A stretch of DNA of 64,000 nt from Mansonella perstans (lineage: Eukaryota; Nematoda; Chromadorea; Rhabditida; Onchocercidae), in assembly GCA_037074765.1 (NCBI GenBank), contig JBAMDO010000580.1:806001-870000 (forward strand), in the 5' to 3' direction. The translations under genes and the position numbers were made by a program. The notes beneath the pieces were generated by a model. It was not told the DNA's origin, did not search any database, and saw only the letters and a list, made by a program, of their open reading frames with translations. Shown one piece after another: positions 24,623 to 37,792 of this stretch (the first letter of the stretch is position 1; every line of letters begins with the position of its first letter).

Positions 24623-26963
24623 ATGGATACAATGGAAACATGCCCTTCATCACCATCAGCTACTACTTTCCGTTCTATTATCGTTTTGGGAATGGCTGGT
24701 TCCGGCAAAAGTGCTTTTGTTCAGGTTTCTTTCTTCTTCTAACATTTGTCACACTTTTTTGTTCTTTGAAGATTCTAACATGTCACGCTGTGCTATCAAA
24801 TCATAAGTTATAGTTGATTTTAGTTAATTTATTAATCAGGTTTATTCCTTTCCACTTTAAAATGTAATCTTATTGCAAACGTATTTTTATAAAATATTTT
24901 AATTTTTTTTCAATCTTTTAGCGTGTAGCAGCACGTCTACGTCAAAAAAATACTGCACCATACGTGGTGAATCTGGATCCGGCTGTTACGACAGTACCAT
25001 ATGCAGCAAATATTGATATTCGAGATACAGTGAAATACAAGCAAGTGATGAAAGAATATCAATTAGGTCCAAATGGTGCTATAATGACTTGCTTAAATCT
25101 TATATGCACTAAATTTAATCAGGTTTGTTTTTCTCACTTTAAAATATAATAGTTATTGCTCATCTCTATTAGGAATGCTATGTAATACTAGCTTAAGCAG
25201 TTTCTGGAAATAAGAAACTGTTCAGCAAGAAACTGAGATGGTTTTATACAGTAATTGAAATGTATTGTATTTACTGTCAGTTCATTATTTTGCTCATTAG
25301 CAGCTCAGCTCATTGATTATGACTGGGACAATTTGCGGTTTTAGGATATTGCCTAAGCTGTACTCTAAGCATTCATTAGTTATTACATTTACTTCATTTG
25401 GTCTATATCCAAGTAGCTTTTTACCACCCTTTTTTATCAGTTGAAATTGATGAAATTTGGAGAATATGTATTCCAGATAATAGATCTCATAAAATCTCGG
25501 TCGGAACAATGTCCTTGCTGCTTGTTAGATACTCCTGGTCAAATCGAAGCTTTCACGTGGTCGGCTTCTGGATCAATCATTACCGATTCGTTAGCTTCCT
25601 CATTTCCGACACTGATAGCATTTATAGTTGATTCAGTACGCGCTGCAAATCCGACAACATTCATGTCAAATATGCTTTATGCGTGTTCAATTCTATATCG
25701 TACGAAGTTACCGTTTATCGTTGTCTTCAATAAGGTTATTTCATCATTCTTGCTTTTGATGGAAGTGTTCCTATCACTTATCCCTGCTACTCAGTAACTA
25801 ATTTTTTAGGTAATTATATAGTATACAATTTATAATAGCATTATCATGAAAATGATTATTAACTGAGTTAATAATGCAATATTCACTGTTTATCCATTTT
25901 ATGATTTTCTAAATTGCTAAACAGTAAGTCAGCAATTCGTTCTAGACTTGCAGCAGTCTGATTGCTTCATAAAAACTGTACTTCGTGATATAAAAAAATT
26001 ACAGGTGGATATAATTAAGCCAACATTTGCAATGAAATGGATGAGTGATTTTGAAAGTTTCCAAGAAGCTTTGGATGAAAACTCAACTTCATATATGAAC
26101 GATTTAACGAGATCTTTAAGTCTTGTACTTGATCAGTTCTATCAGAAACTGGCCACTGTCTCAGGTTTGTTAAAGTTTTCAATTCCGATTTTGTGATATT
26201 TAGCTCACTTTTTAAAAAAAAAAAAAAAAAAAACGCAATAACTGAAACACGACGTGTTTTATTTGATAAGTATTTCTATCTTTCAAACGAATATCTTGAC
26301 ACTTTCAAAGACTTTAAATTTATTATAGAGAGGTCTAATCTTTCTTTTAAAGAACAAAAAACGAAATTTTTTCTGTGGAAAATTCCTAGAAAACAAAATT
26401 TTATTCTGTTTCCTATTTTGAAAGCAGTTTTCCTCATTATTTCAGTTTCTTCGTTGACTGGTGAAGGAATCGATGACTTTTTGAATTTAACGCAAGATTG
26501 TGTTAAGCAGTATTTTGAAGTCTATCGTCCAATGTTTGACCAATTATTGAAAGAAAAGGTTTGCATTCTCTCCTCTATTTAAGCCAGATGTACATTTTGA
26601 AAATCTAAGATCTTGGAATTATCACAACTTGCTAATACGTAAAAATGTATTTTAACGAATTTTTTTGCTTTTTATTTGTTGGCTGAACGACAATTTGATA
26701 AGTTATCCCTTTAAGAAATTTTCAGACATGCGATCCCTACATCTCGCCTTTTTAAATATTTTTATTGAGTTTCAAAAAAAATAAGTTTATTTCAGGCAGA
26801 TTTATTAGCAAAGGAAACAGCAGAAAGTTTAAAAAAATTATGCACCACGGAAAAAAAAGTTGTCGACTTGGCATCTATTTTGGAGACTGCTCCAAAAATT
26901 GAGAAAATGCATATAGGAGGAGTGGATGAAGAAAATTCAGAAGATGCTATGTTATTGCGATAA
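24623..26963 (+). CDS. gop-2: GPN-loop GTPase 1 (GPN1/XAB1)
   Basis: Six exons: 24623-24724, 24922-25122, 25441-25734, 26005-26164, 26446-26558, 26796-26963 (1038 nt, 345 aa; human GPN1 is about 374). GPN1 is a cytoplasmic GTPase that, as a heterodimer with GPN3, supports assembly and nuclear import of RNA polymerase II. Motifs in order: P-loop GMAGSGKS (23-30), LDPAV, the signature GPN loop (83-85, LGPNGA), switch II DTPGQ (131-135), the guanine-specificity motif NKVD (198-201, split by intron 3) and [10 protein letters not shown]. The C-terminus is helical and charged. The start follows an in-frame stop at 24590-24592 and sets the P-loop at the usual distance. In C. elegans the counterpart is gop-2, a gro-1 operon gene; no operon partner is seen close by here. 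Confidence 0.95.
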
Positions 26964-27152
26964 TGTGCTGGTGCAGATTTTGCTGGGAATCATTAAAGCA
27001 TATCATTTTTAAGAAAAGAATTTGGATATTTTATTACTTCAAGCGAATTAGAGATTTAAAATTTGACAGAAGGAAAAAAGTGATGCAAAAGCTCTCTTTA
27101 AAGCTTTTATCAGGTGCATTGTATATTTATTCTAAACGCGATACTTTTCTAA

Positions 27153-28350
27153 ATGGAGGAAGAGAATCGCGATCTTTCATTTGAAAAAATGGTGGAATAT
27201 TTTGCGTTGAGGGTCGTATTCTCAATTCTTGACTAAACATGTGAAAACAGATGAAATAAGGTGGAGTATCTAAATGGTTATGCTTTTTGCTAATGGTATT
27301 TTTGCATATCTGTGGCTTGTTGTTTAACGGTCATGAGTCGAATACTTATTTCGTATTTATACAGGGTGACACAAAAAAATTTTATAGCATACCATTTTTT
27401 TCATCATTGTTTCCCAGTTTGCCTTTTAATTGATTATTCTCTGTTTTGTCGAGAAGATTTACCGTAAACAAAAGACAGATATTTGTAGTTTGTAACTAAT
27501 GAGACATTTGTGATTTCTGGATGTTTACGTTTGTCTTCCTATATAAGTGCTTTAATTGTTGCTAGCGTGGGCAACATTCGTGGTTTAAGTAATATGGACA
27601 CCTGTTTTATTTTTCCAAATATTTTTTTGTTAACTTCACTTTATTTGCAAAACGTTTAAAGGTATAAAAACTTTTTTGTAATGTTCTTTTTTTGTTGTGG
27701 AACGGATTTCCATTTCAGTATTGCTGAAAATGATCAATTATCATTGAAAGAAGGTTGGATTTCTGAAACAGCTTTGTTAACCAGAAATCTTATTATGGAT
27801 TCCGATACTTTGTACGTAAGATTTTGTGGAAGCTAGAACTAGAACTATTTGTCTTCAGTATTTTAGTTCTTTCATTCGTAATATCTCTCTACGAGTAATA
27901 AGATCAAAAAAAAAAAAAAAAAGAGACAAGGAAAGGAAAGATGTATTTCCTATTTTAAATTCCCGGTTTAACTTTGGAAAGCTCAGTTCTTTAAAAGAAG
28001 AATCTTTATAGTAATGCATTCCCAGCCAATAAGCCAGGTTGTGGAATACACAGCTCATCCGACAGCATAAATTTAATGTTTGACAGGAAGTGAACTGGCT
28101 GTTTTTGTTTGGATTTGGATTATTTGATTTTTTTTTTGTAAGGTTTAATTAAAACAATAGGGACATGCAGTAGATTCTTGTTTTACAATTATTTCACTCC
28201 TTTTTTTTTTAATTTTTTTATTTGTAATATTCAAATATTTTTGTTTTCCTAATTCAGAGAATCTTACAAAATCTCTAATATAAATGCAAATTGTATTGCA
28301 TATTTCCATACAGGATTTTGAACTCTATTAGAGACCGGAGACCTGTGTAG
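27153..28350 (+). CDS. Possible small gene, unidentified
   Basis: Two or three exon-like segments. ATG at 27153 opens a 20-codon exon (MEEENRDLSFEKMVEYFALR) ending at a GT donor at 27213. A segment at 27719-27811, after TTTCCATTTCAG, includes LSLKEGWISETALLTRNLI. It joins in phase (donor GTACGT, acceptor CATACAG) to 28314-28350, which ends LNSIRDRRPV and TAG. A short in-phase segment near 27412 (after TTTCCCAG, donor at about 27461) fits before 27719. The link between the first exon and the rest is not in phase, so at least one exon is missing or the first is spurious. No family recognised. Confidence 0.28.
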
Positions 28351-31300
28351 TATTGCAAAAAAGCAGGAGCTGGAATATTATTAGTGCTAGTAATTAATTC
28401 GTTGAAATTGTGCATTAATATTTTATTCCCACTGCTTAATTTATTTTTCGAAAAAAGTGAATGTGAACCTGAATGGAAGGAAACTTATTTGGAAAATGAA
28501 GATTTCCGACTGTGTAATAATAATAGCTAAAATATCATTAGTACAAGTAATTGATTCATTAGATTTGTAAGTTTGATTAAAGACCTTGCTTATCTGGGTG
28601 ATTGTGTTGCAAAGTGCTACTACTTAGCAGTTGGCCTATGGTACTAGATTTGAATCACTCTATTTGAATACAATGTAAGTTGATGTTGAAGTTATTTTAT
28701 TAGAAATGGAGAAAATTAGAAATCAATTACTGTTTTACTATTGCACTCGAAGCTATCCATACATTATCGAGAAAATACGTTATGAATGAAAAATATTTTG
28801 ATTTCTTCATAGCTATTTCGGGATAGTAGTTTCAAATGTTTTAACCTATCAAGCATATTTACCAGAAATGATATTTCTGTTATTATATTATTGTATTGTT
28901 ATTATATTTTCTCGTTACTCATTTCTTGTTTTTGTTAACATTTAAACAATAATTAAAAATGGTATATCTTACTACATATACTTCATCATAAAAGTCAGAA
29001 ACGTCTGAGAGGAGAAATTCGTAAGGCCAACTTTGTAATTTATGAAATTCTTGTAATTATAGTAAAATAAGTTCATCCTAATGATACTAGCTGATTTGAG
29101 TCTATCTTAGAGAGAATAGATTTCAGTTTTACGGTGAAATTTTTTTGTCAGCTCCAACTTTACTTAGCATTTTTGATGAGTGATTTGTTGTTATTTCATT
29201 GGGACAGTAAGGAATCAGATTGATCAGGCATTACTTCAATTACTATTAGCTTATAGCTTCGTGCTGATACTAGTATTGTTGGAGTGAATTATATAATTTG
29301 AAGTAAGTTTAAAATGTTTAAAATGATTAAGACATCATACATGCGTATTTTTTTTCTTAAGCGATACATGAGCGAGCAGTAACCACCTGTAACGTAGGTA
29401 TGCTTACATCAAACTAATATAATTTCAAGCAAGAATCAGATTGATCAGGCATTATCAGTGAATCAATCATCTCAGCTATTTAAAACTTTTTATCCGTTAA
29501 TAATTTTCGAATGTTTTAACCTTTAATTAGAAATTTAAAGACTTAAAAAAATGTTTGTCTTCTTACCTACTTGAATTTGTTTGCCTTAACGATTGTTTTT
29601 TACCATATGCTTACATTGTTATTACATTCTAGTTTTGATATTTCCTTTAATCAAATACAAAAATAAAATTCGAACTGGAATGTAAGGAAAAAAAAAACAA
29701 ACTGCTTAAATTGTATAAAAGTATATTTATATGCTTTTTTATCAATTAACTTGTAATGCTGAAATGAAAAAATGTTTTGAAAATAATCAATGTTCCAAAA
29801 GAGGATTGGAATTGTAAGATTGTTTCTTTTTACTAATTTGAATTACAAATTAGTAAAAATTTTTTTTATATTGTGGGGAAAAATAGAATCAAAGTAATCG
29901 AATTTTGCAGATTATGTTATTGATTTGCTGAAGACGGTCAGAAATAATGGATGCACATATATTTCATCAATCTGTACCCATCAATAACTTTAAAAGTTCA
30001 GCACAAAGAACAGTATCAGAGAAGGATTCATATTTCATGTTAGCTCATTTTTTGTTAATATTCATTAGTATATTATGAGAATTGCTTAACCTAATGTTTC
30101 TTAATTTCATTACATTCTACTTATCCATCAGGTTATTTAAACATTTAAAAAGATTAAATGATTCATGCTAATTCTTCAAATCACTTTTTATGTAAGGGAA
30201 AAGTTAGCGCAATAAGTTTCATTTGAAAATTGGAAATGTGAAGGAATTCTTTTGGCAGCTATAAAATCGGCAAGAATAAATCAAATTTTATTCGAAGTTA
30301 ATGGGTACAAGTATAACACTGTATCATGTATTCAAAAACTAGAAAAATAAGTTAAGACGAAAGTTTTGCTAGTAGAAAAATAACATACGTAATTTGCAGG
30401 ACATCTACTTCGCGCATTCTGTTATTATTCAAGTATAAATGATGTAAAATCTCTCATAGCAACAAATCACTCTGCTCTTATTCTTCAAAATTCAATTTTA
30501 CCATGAACGCTTAATTTTGAAGAATATGGAAGGAACAGATTCTCTGATGATAAGTGCTTAAATGAAGCAATCACTCCAGTTAGCACTTATCATTACATAG
30601 TATCTCCCTTTCATATTCATTTAATCAAATTTTTTTGATTCAATTTCCAAATATATCTTCCTAGCAGTGCTAGCCATTATTTCGATTTGAAGAGATTTTT
30701 TCAATATTTTTATCAGTTTTAACTTCTTTAAATCAGTTTTCAGTCCCGGATTTTCTACTGTTCTCCATGGAAAGAACCTCAACCATTGTTTGTCTTTTTT
30801 TATCATTATTCAAGTATGTGGTTGATTGATACTAATATAGTTCGAAATGCTAATGTTACTTTATTTTCCTGCAAGTTTTTTTTTTTCCGAAGTAGTGCAA
30901 GATTTTTCTGTTACTATGAGAAGGCATTCAGGAAGACAGCAGTGATTTTCAACAGTATGAATTCGTACATGCAAAGTGTGTAATTGTTCATATAAGATCA
31001 AATTTGGAGATTTTTGAAAACTGTTTCGATCCTATCTTGATCTCGAAAAAATTTTTGCCAGCATAAATATTTCTTTCCGTTAACTGAGTTCAAGGACTCT
31101 ACTTTTGAAGCTCCAATTATGTCCATTTTTCAAAGGTCTAAGATTATTAGTTCACGTGTTTCGCTTTCTCGACTGATAATTCATAGCGGCAAAAAAATTC
31201 ATAAATCGCTTGTTTCATTTAGTTATCATTGATGAGCTGTGAAAAGAGAATTTAATCATATGAAAGAACCCCCCTTAATTTTCGATCACTGAATTTCTGA

Positions 31301-31816
31301 TAGTAACCACATTTTAAGTTAACATTTTTTTCTAATAACAAGCTGTAATTTCAACAGACGCACTATTGCCAAACTTGCTTTAATATTTTGTTTAAAAACT
31401 AGTTAAGGGTGGCTGATGCAAAGCCATCATGAAGTTTGGTCGAAGTTATAAAATATTCCTCTTATCAAAATATTTTTTTTTTTTTTTGCATCTTTCTCTA
31501 TTAACTTGCTTTAGTTGGAAATACTAAAGCTTTTCCACCTTTTTTCTTATTATAGCAGATCTTGTTTTCAGTTGTCCAATTATAAGCAGTACTTTTTTTT
31601 GTGACTTAATTTGATTTACATTCATACAATTAGTATTTATTCTTCCCGGCTGCAGAACTTTTCAAATACTAAGTTTAAGTATCTGAAAAGCTTTTGTTTC
31701 TTCGGATATGTGATGAAGAGAATATTTATTTATGCGCTCGATTCTAGATCATAATTCCTTAAAAGATAATTTCCAATAAAGTTGTATATTTGTAAAATAT
31801 ATCTCTTTCAGGCGAT
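28351..31816. other. Gene-free region upstream of the NIPA gene
   Basis: A+T-rich with no supportable gene. A 22-bp string beginning GAATCAGATTGATCAGGCAT occurs twice, near 29214 and 29435, suggesting remnants of an old dispersed repeat. Poly-T at 31471-31487. TCTCTTTCAG ends at 31810 and reads as the trans-splice acceptor of the next gene. Confidence 0.45.
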
Positions 31817-31852
31817 ATGCATAAGAGAAAGGAAAACGGTATTTTAGGATGA
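31817..31852 (+). other. uORF overlapping the NIPA start codon (ATGA)
   Basis: ATG at 31817 opens an 11-codon peptide ([11 protein letters not shown]). Its TGA at 31850-31852 overlaps the main ATG at 31849-31851. It lies within the 38-nt leader after the acceptor at 31810. A ribosome finishing the uORF would end on the main start codon. Confidence 0.5.
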
Positions 31853-34800
31853 ATTTTTCGATGGAAAATGATGGGAATAGAGGCGCAAATGGTTCACATT
31901 CCTTAATGCCCATTTATCCATTGCTCGATTTTTATATCGGTCTCGGTTTGGCTGTCTCGTCATCCTTATTTATTGGTAGTTCATTTATTATCAAGAAAAA
32001 AGCGCTTATCAAGCTTGCACAAGGTGATTTTACCCACCGCGCCTCTGAAGGCGGTTTTGGTTATCTACGTGAATGGTTATGGTGGTTCGGCGTATTGACT
32101 AGTAAGGTTTTTTTCATTGAAACAAAAATAATCATGATAATATGGCCTTAGACATTTACTTGGTATTTGTTTTTCAAATGGGATGAGGGTGCGGAGTGTT
32201 ATGTATAAATGAAATTAAAATCCAAATAGCTTTTCCTATTAAAGATCTCTTTTTTTTAAATATCTGTTTTCTGTTTTATTTGTGGAGGAGAATTATTTTG
32301 AACTGCATAACCAGTTGATTGGGAACATTTCCACAATGATGAAGTCAGTTGTTATAACCTTTTTTTCAGTGGGTACCGGTGAGGCTTGTAATTTTGCAGC
32401 ATATGCTTTTGCACCAGCAAGTTTAGTTACTCCACTTGGTGCGCTGAGTGTCATTGTGACGTAAGTTTGCATTCGATTCCTAAAATAGTTTTTGTTTTGT
32501 TTTTAAATTAGTATCAGAATATCAGAACTACTCGATCATATACTTGATCTTTTTTTATTAGTGACATAATTGCATAATACGCACAACACTGAACGGAATA
32601 TCGGTTTACTAACCAAAATAACATCATGTTGCTAGCTATTTAGTTTGAATCCATTTGAGTTATTTTAAACTGTTACAGTTAACTAATCAATGATTTTGGT
32701 GCTAAGCCTATGCTAACCCATTCACAATGCAAAGTGGAAAGGACAGAATATAATTAAACCAAAATAAGCGATAAAAGCTGTAAATATGTTATCAGATTGA
32801 GCTCATTGAAGTGAACTACTGGCAATCGAAGATTCGTTTATTATAAAGTTTCAGAGCAATATTGTCATCTAAATTACTTAAAGAACGTTTAAATTTACTG
32901 GGTAAAATTGGTTGTGCAGTATGTCTTCTCGGATCAACAGTAATTGTCTTACATTCTCCGAAAGAAGAAGAGGTTTCTAATATGGCTGATTTAGCTCTCA
33001 AAATGAGAGATGCAGGTTTTTTTTTTAATTTATGAATTTTTATTTTAAATGAATTTATGTAACGTGTGCTGAAGTTGTGCTTGAGAAAAATGTGAAGTCT
33101 TTATTAAGTTAAGAACTTTGCAAAATGTGAGAAAAAATCACCGTAGCTTACTGAATATCATAACCAAAAAATGCTATATATGTATCAAAATCATCTATTC
33201 TTGTAGAATGGTTCCCAACAAAAGTACTTCAGCTACATTATTTTAACTAATCTTTTTTTCCATCAACTATCAGTCGATATTTATTTTGGATAACTTTCGA
33301 TAAAAAATATAAAATAGTGGTTTCATTTTGCAGAAAGTTCATTGTTCTATTTTAATGCTGGGACCATCTACTGAAATTGTTTGAAAAACTGCTATTTAAA
33401 ATACTAATTCAGTTTGAAGCAGAATACTCTAACAAAGCTTTTTTATGTTAGTTTTGTGACCCTTTAGGAAACAGAGTAGTTTTGAGTTCTAATCCTATTT
33501 ATCTTTTCCTTTACCTTTTAATTAATTATAGCTAACAGTAAGAGTTAATTTATTTGGTTTGGATTTCAATTAAGAGTGAAGATATGACTTATAACTTCTT
33601 ATATTCGCTATCTGAACATTATTGCTTGATGAAAAACTCTTAAATGCACACTTGGAATAAGGAATTTCGAATTTCTTTTATCTTTCATAATGCACTTTTC
33701 AGGTTTCATTTTCTATGTGGTAGCAGTAATTTTAGTATCATTAGTAATGATTGTTTACGTGGCACCACGTTTCGGTCATTCTAATGTTTTGGTATATATA
33801 TTTATTTGCTCTATCATTGGTTCACTCTCTGTATTATCCGTTAAAGGACTTGGTTTAGCCATTAAAGAAACAATTGGTGGTAAGCAACAGTTCACGAATT
33901 TTCTTACATGGTTTTGGCTTGTTGCTGTAATTCTTTGCATTTCCTTACAACTGGTTAGTTTTTCTTTATTTTTTTATTTCTATAAATTAGTAGAATAAAA
34001 TGTGAGGGGTCGATGAGATTTTGACGAAAACGATATCATTTGCATCGAAGTACTCTAACTGAGCATTATTTATCCTTTTAAGAATTTAAAACTGGATAAA
34101 ATTCAATTCTGAAAATCTTTTCATGAAAGCTATTATTAAATTGAAAGAAATTTATCTTCGAGATTCCATGTCTAAAAAGGTTTTGGTTGGGAAATAGGCC
34201 TTCATCAATGTCCTTCAATAACAGTTTGAAGCGTTGAGTAGATGATAAAGCGGAAGAACCACTTAAACAAAAAGCTATAGTGTATTTTGAAATTTATGAG
34301 TCTCCAGAGAATGGCAATGTTGTCTGCGGCTTAAGAAAGGAAAAAGAATTCTAATAAGAATTGTTACTATTCTTTGAATTTCTTTGAGATATATTTAAAC
34401 AAATCTCTGGATATATACAACACGTCAATGGTAACACCTATATATTATGTATTCTTCACAACATTTGTTATACTGGCTTCATCGATTTTATACAAGGAGT
34501 GGTCTCGGTTGAGCGCAAGTGATGTTTTAGGGAATGTTGTCGGCTTTTTAATTACAATCATTGGAATCTTTCAGGTTAAAATTACGAAGATTTTACTCAT
34601 TTTCCAACTTTATTTAAATTTTATTTATTGCTAAGAAATGTAATAAAAGCAAATTCTCAAACGGTAAGCAGATAAAGGAATTTTTCAAATGAAGAATATT
34701 GTTTGCAGATGCAATTATTCCGTGATGTGAATATAACGCTACGACATTTGCAAATGCTTATTCATAAGCCTTCAACAAATACAAATTCATCTGAAACAAC

Positions 34801-34870
34801 GAACAGTGCTACATCGCTTGTCGATGACTTGCATGGCGATGTTGCAAATTCTCAACATTTTTACACATAA
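31849..34870 (+). CDS. NIPA-family magnesium transporter
   Basis: Six exons: 31849-32101, 32370-32460, 32855-33015, 33703-33953, 34389-34574, 34709-34870 (1104 nt, 367 aa). NIPA proteins are multi-span (about nine helices) Mg2+ transporters of the plasma membrane and early endosomes. Conserved blocks: [20 protein letters not shown] in helix 1, [28 protein letters not shown] after helix 4, [14 protein letters not shown], and [19 protein letters not shown] with YKEW. It is closest to NIPA2 and related NIPA-like proteins. The hydrophilic C-terminus of about 50 residues ends SQHFYT. The start follows the uORF described above; a second in-frame Met is five codons in. Helices and length fit a complete protein. 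Confidence 0.94.
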
Positions 34871-37592
34871 TATAGCAATAGAAAAGGTGATAACATGAAA
34901 TCGCAAAGTACTACTCTGTTCTCGGACTTAATCACGAAAGTATTTACAAATCAATAGATGATCTGTTATATATTGTTAACTTAGTTTTACCAATAATCAG
35001 TTAAAATTACCCATTTTCGCTGCCAAATTCGGTCTGCTGTTAGTTCTTAAGAGAAAAACAGTGTTATCATAATTTTCCATACTTTGATTTGAATTTTAAA
35101 TTTGTACGTTAACCTTCAAATAATTTGATTTTCTTTTTTGAACGGGTGCATAGGATCTAAAGATACCTAGATGCCTTATATTTGAAAGAGGAGGTTCACC
35201 AAGGAAGTACAGGAGTAACAGAATCATTTCTGCAATTTTTGACCAATAAAAGTAATGTTGGTATTCAAGAAAAACTACAGGTTGTAGAACTTACATTGTC
35301 AATTTGAAATAGCAGACATTCCATCGAAATGCAAGACTAATATTTTAATTGTATTCTGTACCAGGCCACTTTATATCATATAGCATGGCATTTCGGTAAG
35401 CGATTCACTTTTTACAAAGCGGTCTTTTCTTAAATACCGGCCTTAACTGTAGATCTTTCAATGTGATTGGCCTGTTTTTTTTATCAAAATTGCATTACCT
35501 TAACTCATTTTAGTTGTATGACCTCTATTTCTCCCAAAAGTGATTGTTCTTTAATTATTGAAAAATTTCGTTTTTTTGGATAATTCCAAATGTAAGAAAT
35601 CAACCGAAGTAGAAAAAGAAATTTCTTTTTCTCATAAATTAAACAGAATTTTAGAAATACGAGGTTGTTTTTTGATTAAATTCTACTAAAGTGATATTAA
35701 AGAAAAGTCATTGCAAAGAAAGAAATTGCAAGTGATAATTTTCAAAATGTTTGTGTAAATAAGATAAATTATGTTTCTCGGGTTCACGTCAAGATCATTC
35801 TACTCATTACATTGAATAATGTATAGGTTGTATTTTGATTAATTATTGAATTTTAATAAAGCTGTTGCTTGAATACTTTGGATTCTTGACATTTTCAGAG
35901 TCATTCAGCATTTTGTTGTGAAAATTGAAAATTCAATAGAGTGTTTCAGCCTTGCAAGATTGCTACCTCTTTTCATTGTATACTTACATTTACAACACTG
36001 TATGATATGATAGAAATATTTCGTTGAATTTAAAGTATTTATATTTTCAAAATAGTTTTTTGCAAATGCATGAGTTTCGTTCTGATATTACCATCACATT
36101 GATTTTTGTGCAAATAGAAAAATAGTTTGTTTGAAATTTCATGTTGAAAGAGAATTAACGTCGTTTTGTACAACACTATAATTCACCGTTTAACAAATAT
36201 GCCGATATATTCATATCATAATAACTAGTAAAGTAAAGAAAATTAATGAACTTCATCTGCATGACATAATGTTTCGCATTTTGGTTCATTTTTTAATTTA
36301 ATTTAATTTCATATCAAAAGAGATTGCAGAGATTATCAATTGCGGAATAGTTATGGATGTATCGGTTTTTGATCGTAAATTCTTTTTCCTTGCATTTTTC
36401 GTTTAAAATTGGAATTTCTTTTCATATTATCTTTAAAAAGAAAAAGATGTGAATTGCAATGAATGGAAATTTATAAAAAGCTCGAAAGGCGTATTGTGGC
36501 AGATGAAGAGATCAGGACAGTAATTGTTTTTAGCTTAAAGCAGGTTGACAGACAGCCTTTTTTTCAATTGTTAATTTGGGCATTTTAAACGATTCCAAGA
36601 TGCAATTACTCAAAAATTTATTTGAATGAATTAATTTTCCTAAAGCACAATATACAAGTGAATTATTGTAGAACTAACAAAAAGAATAGAAGAAATCAAG
36701 CAAATATGCAAAGAATGGATCTTTTAGATGAGTATAAACTTTAAAGATAATTTTATAATCTGCTAAAAAAAACACTTCATAATGATGATATTTTAACCTT
36801 TTCATATATGTTTGATTTATATCATCTATTAATAGTCCAATTGAAAGTTTAAGGAATGAACGAAACAAGAATCTTTTGCTACAAAAGTAGCACTGCCTAT
36901 TTTGTTTTCATGGACTAAAAATGTTGTTTAACAGTATTATTCTAAACATATGAAACAATTTTAAATTCACTTAGCTTTTCTCAAGTTTGTTATCGTTCAA
37001 TAGCCATAACAAAGACATTGTAGAAGGATAGTTCCAGAGAATCTCTTCTAAATGTTGCTTCTAAACTCATATACTTTTCAAGACAAGAACGCTATTAAAT
37101 TGCAGTCATAGTTTTTGATCTCTCAAATTAACTCATTATTAAAGATGATGCAAATGCATTTCAGGCTACTTCTTTCTCTGGATACTTTCCGGAGAGTATA
37201 ATCGATCACTGTAAACAGACAAGGAAAATTTGTAGTATTTTCAAATTTTAGCAAAAAAGTATTGACATGCTGAACAAGATTTGTAATTCAAAGGATCTTA
37301 AAAGCAAATAACACCTGAAATGGAAAAAAAAAAGGAATTCCGGACCGGCTATTATTGGTTGAATTCAGGTTACTCCACACTTCAAACCTCCTTCATACCA
37401 AATATACTCTACTGAATATCTGAATTGAACGAATTTTGTTGAAATTAAAATTCAAACAAATTGAAGAACCGGCTGTATGTAAAGGAGTAAACATCACATG
37501 ACAGCTGCAAGAGTGTATAGTTTGAGACGAATTGTTAGTGGGCTTTTGATTGGTCGAGTGAGATAGTTTCGGGTCAGCAAAGGAATATAGGA
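34871..37592. other. Intergenic region, NIPA to REEP
   Basis: About 2.7 kb with no supportable exon on either strand. It contains the NIPA 3' flank and simple A+T-rich sequence. An inverted CCAAT (GATTGG) is near 37550. The DR1 site that follows is listed separately. Confidence 0.45.
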
Positions 37593-37593
37593 A

Positions 37594-37606
37594 AGGTCAA
37601 AGGTCA
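37594..37606 (+). promoter_or_regulatory. Perfect DR1 nuclear-receptor element
   Basis: AGGTCAAAGGTCA: two perfect AGGTCA half-sites with one spacer base, 187 bp upstream of the REEP start codon. DR1 is the consensus for HNF4- and RXR-type receptors; nematodes have a large expanded HNF4-related receptor family. Function is inferred from the sequence only. Confidence 0.45.
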
Positions 37607-37792
37607 ATTGAGAATGAGAAGGTAGTCTACATATCTAACCTGTAATTTATTCATATCAAGTCTTATTTATATTGACTCGTTGCTAGCATTTTTTGCTGAA
37701 TTTTAAAATCTCATAAATTAATGTTTTTTCGATGTGCAATTTATACTTTTCAAAATTTAATTCATTCTAGAGATGAATTTCAGAGAGAAAGA

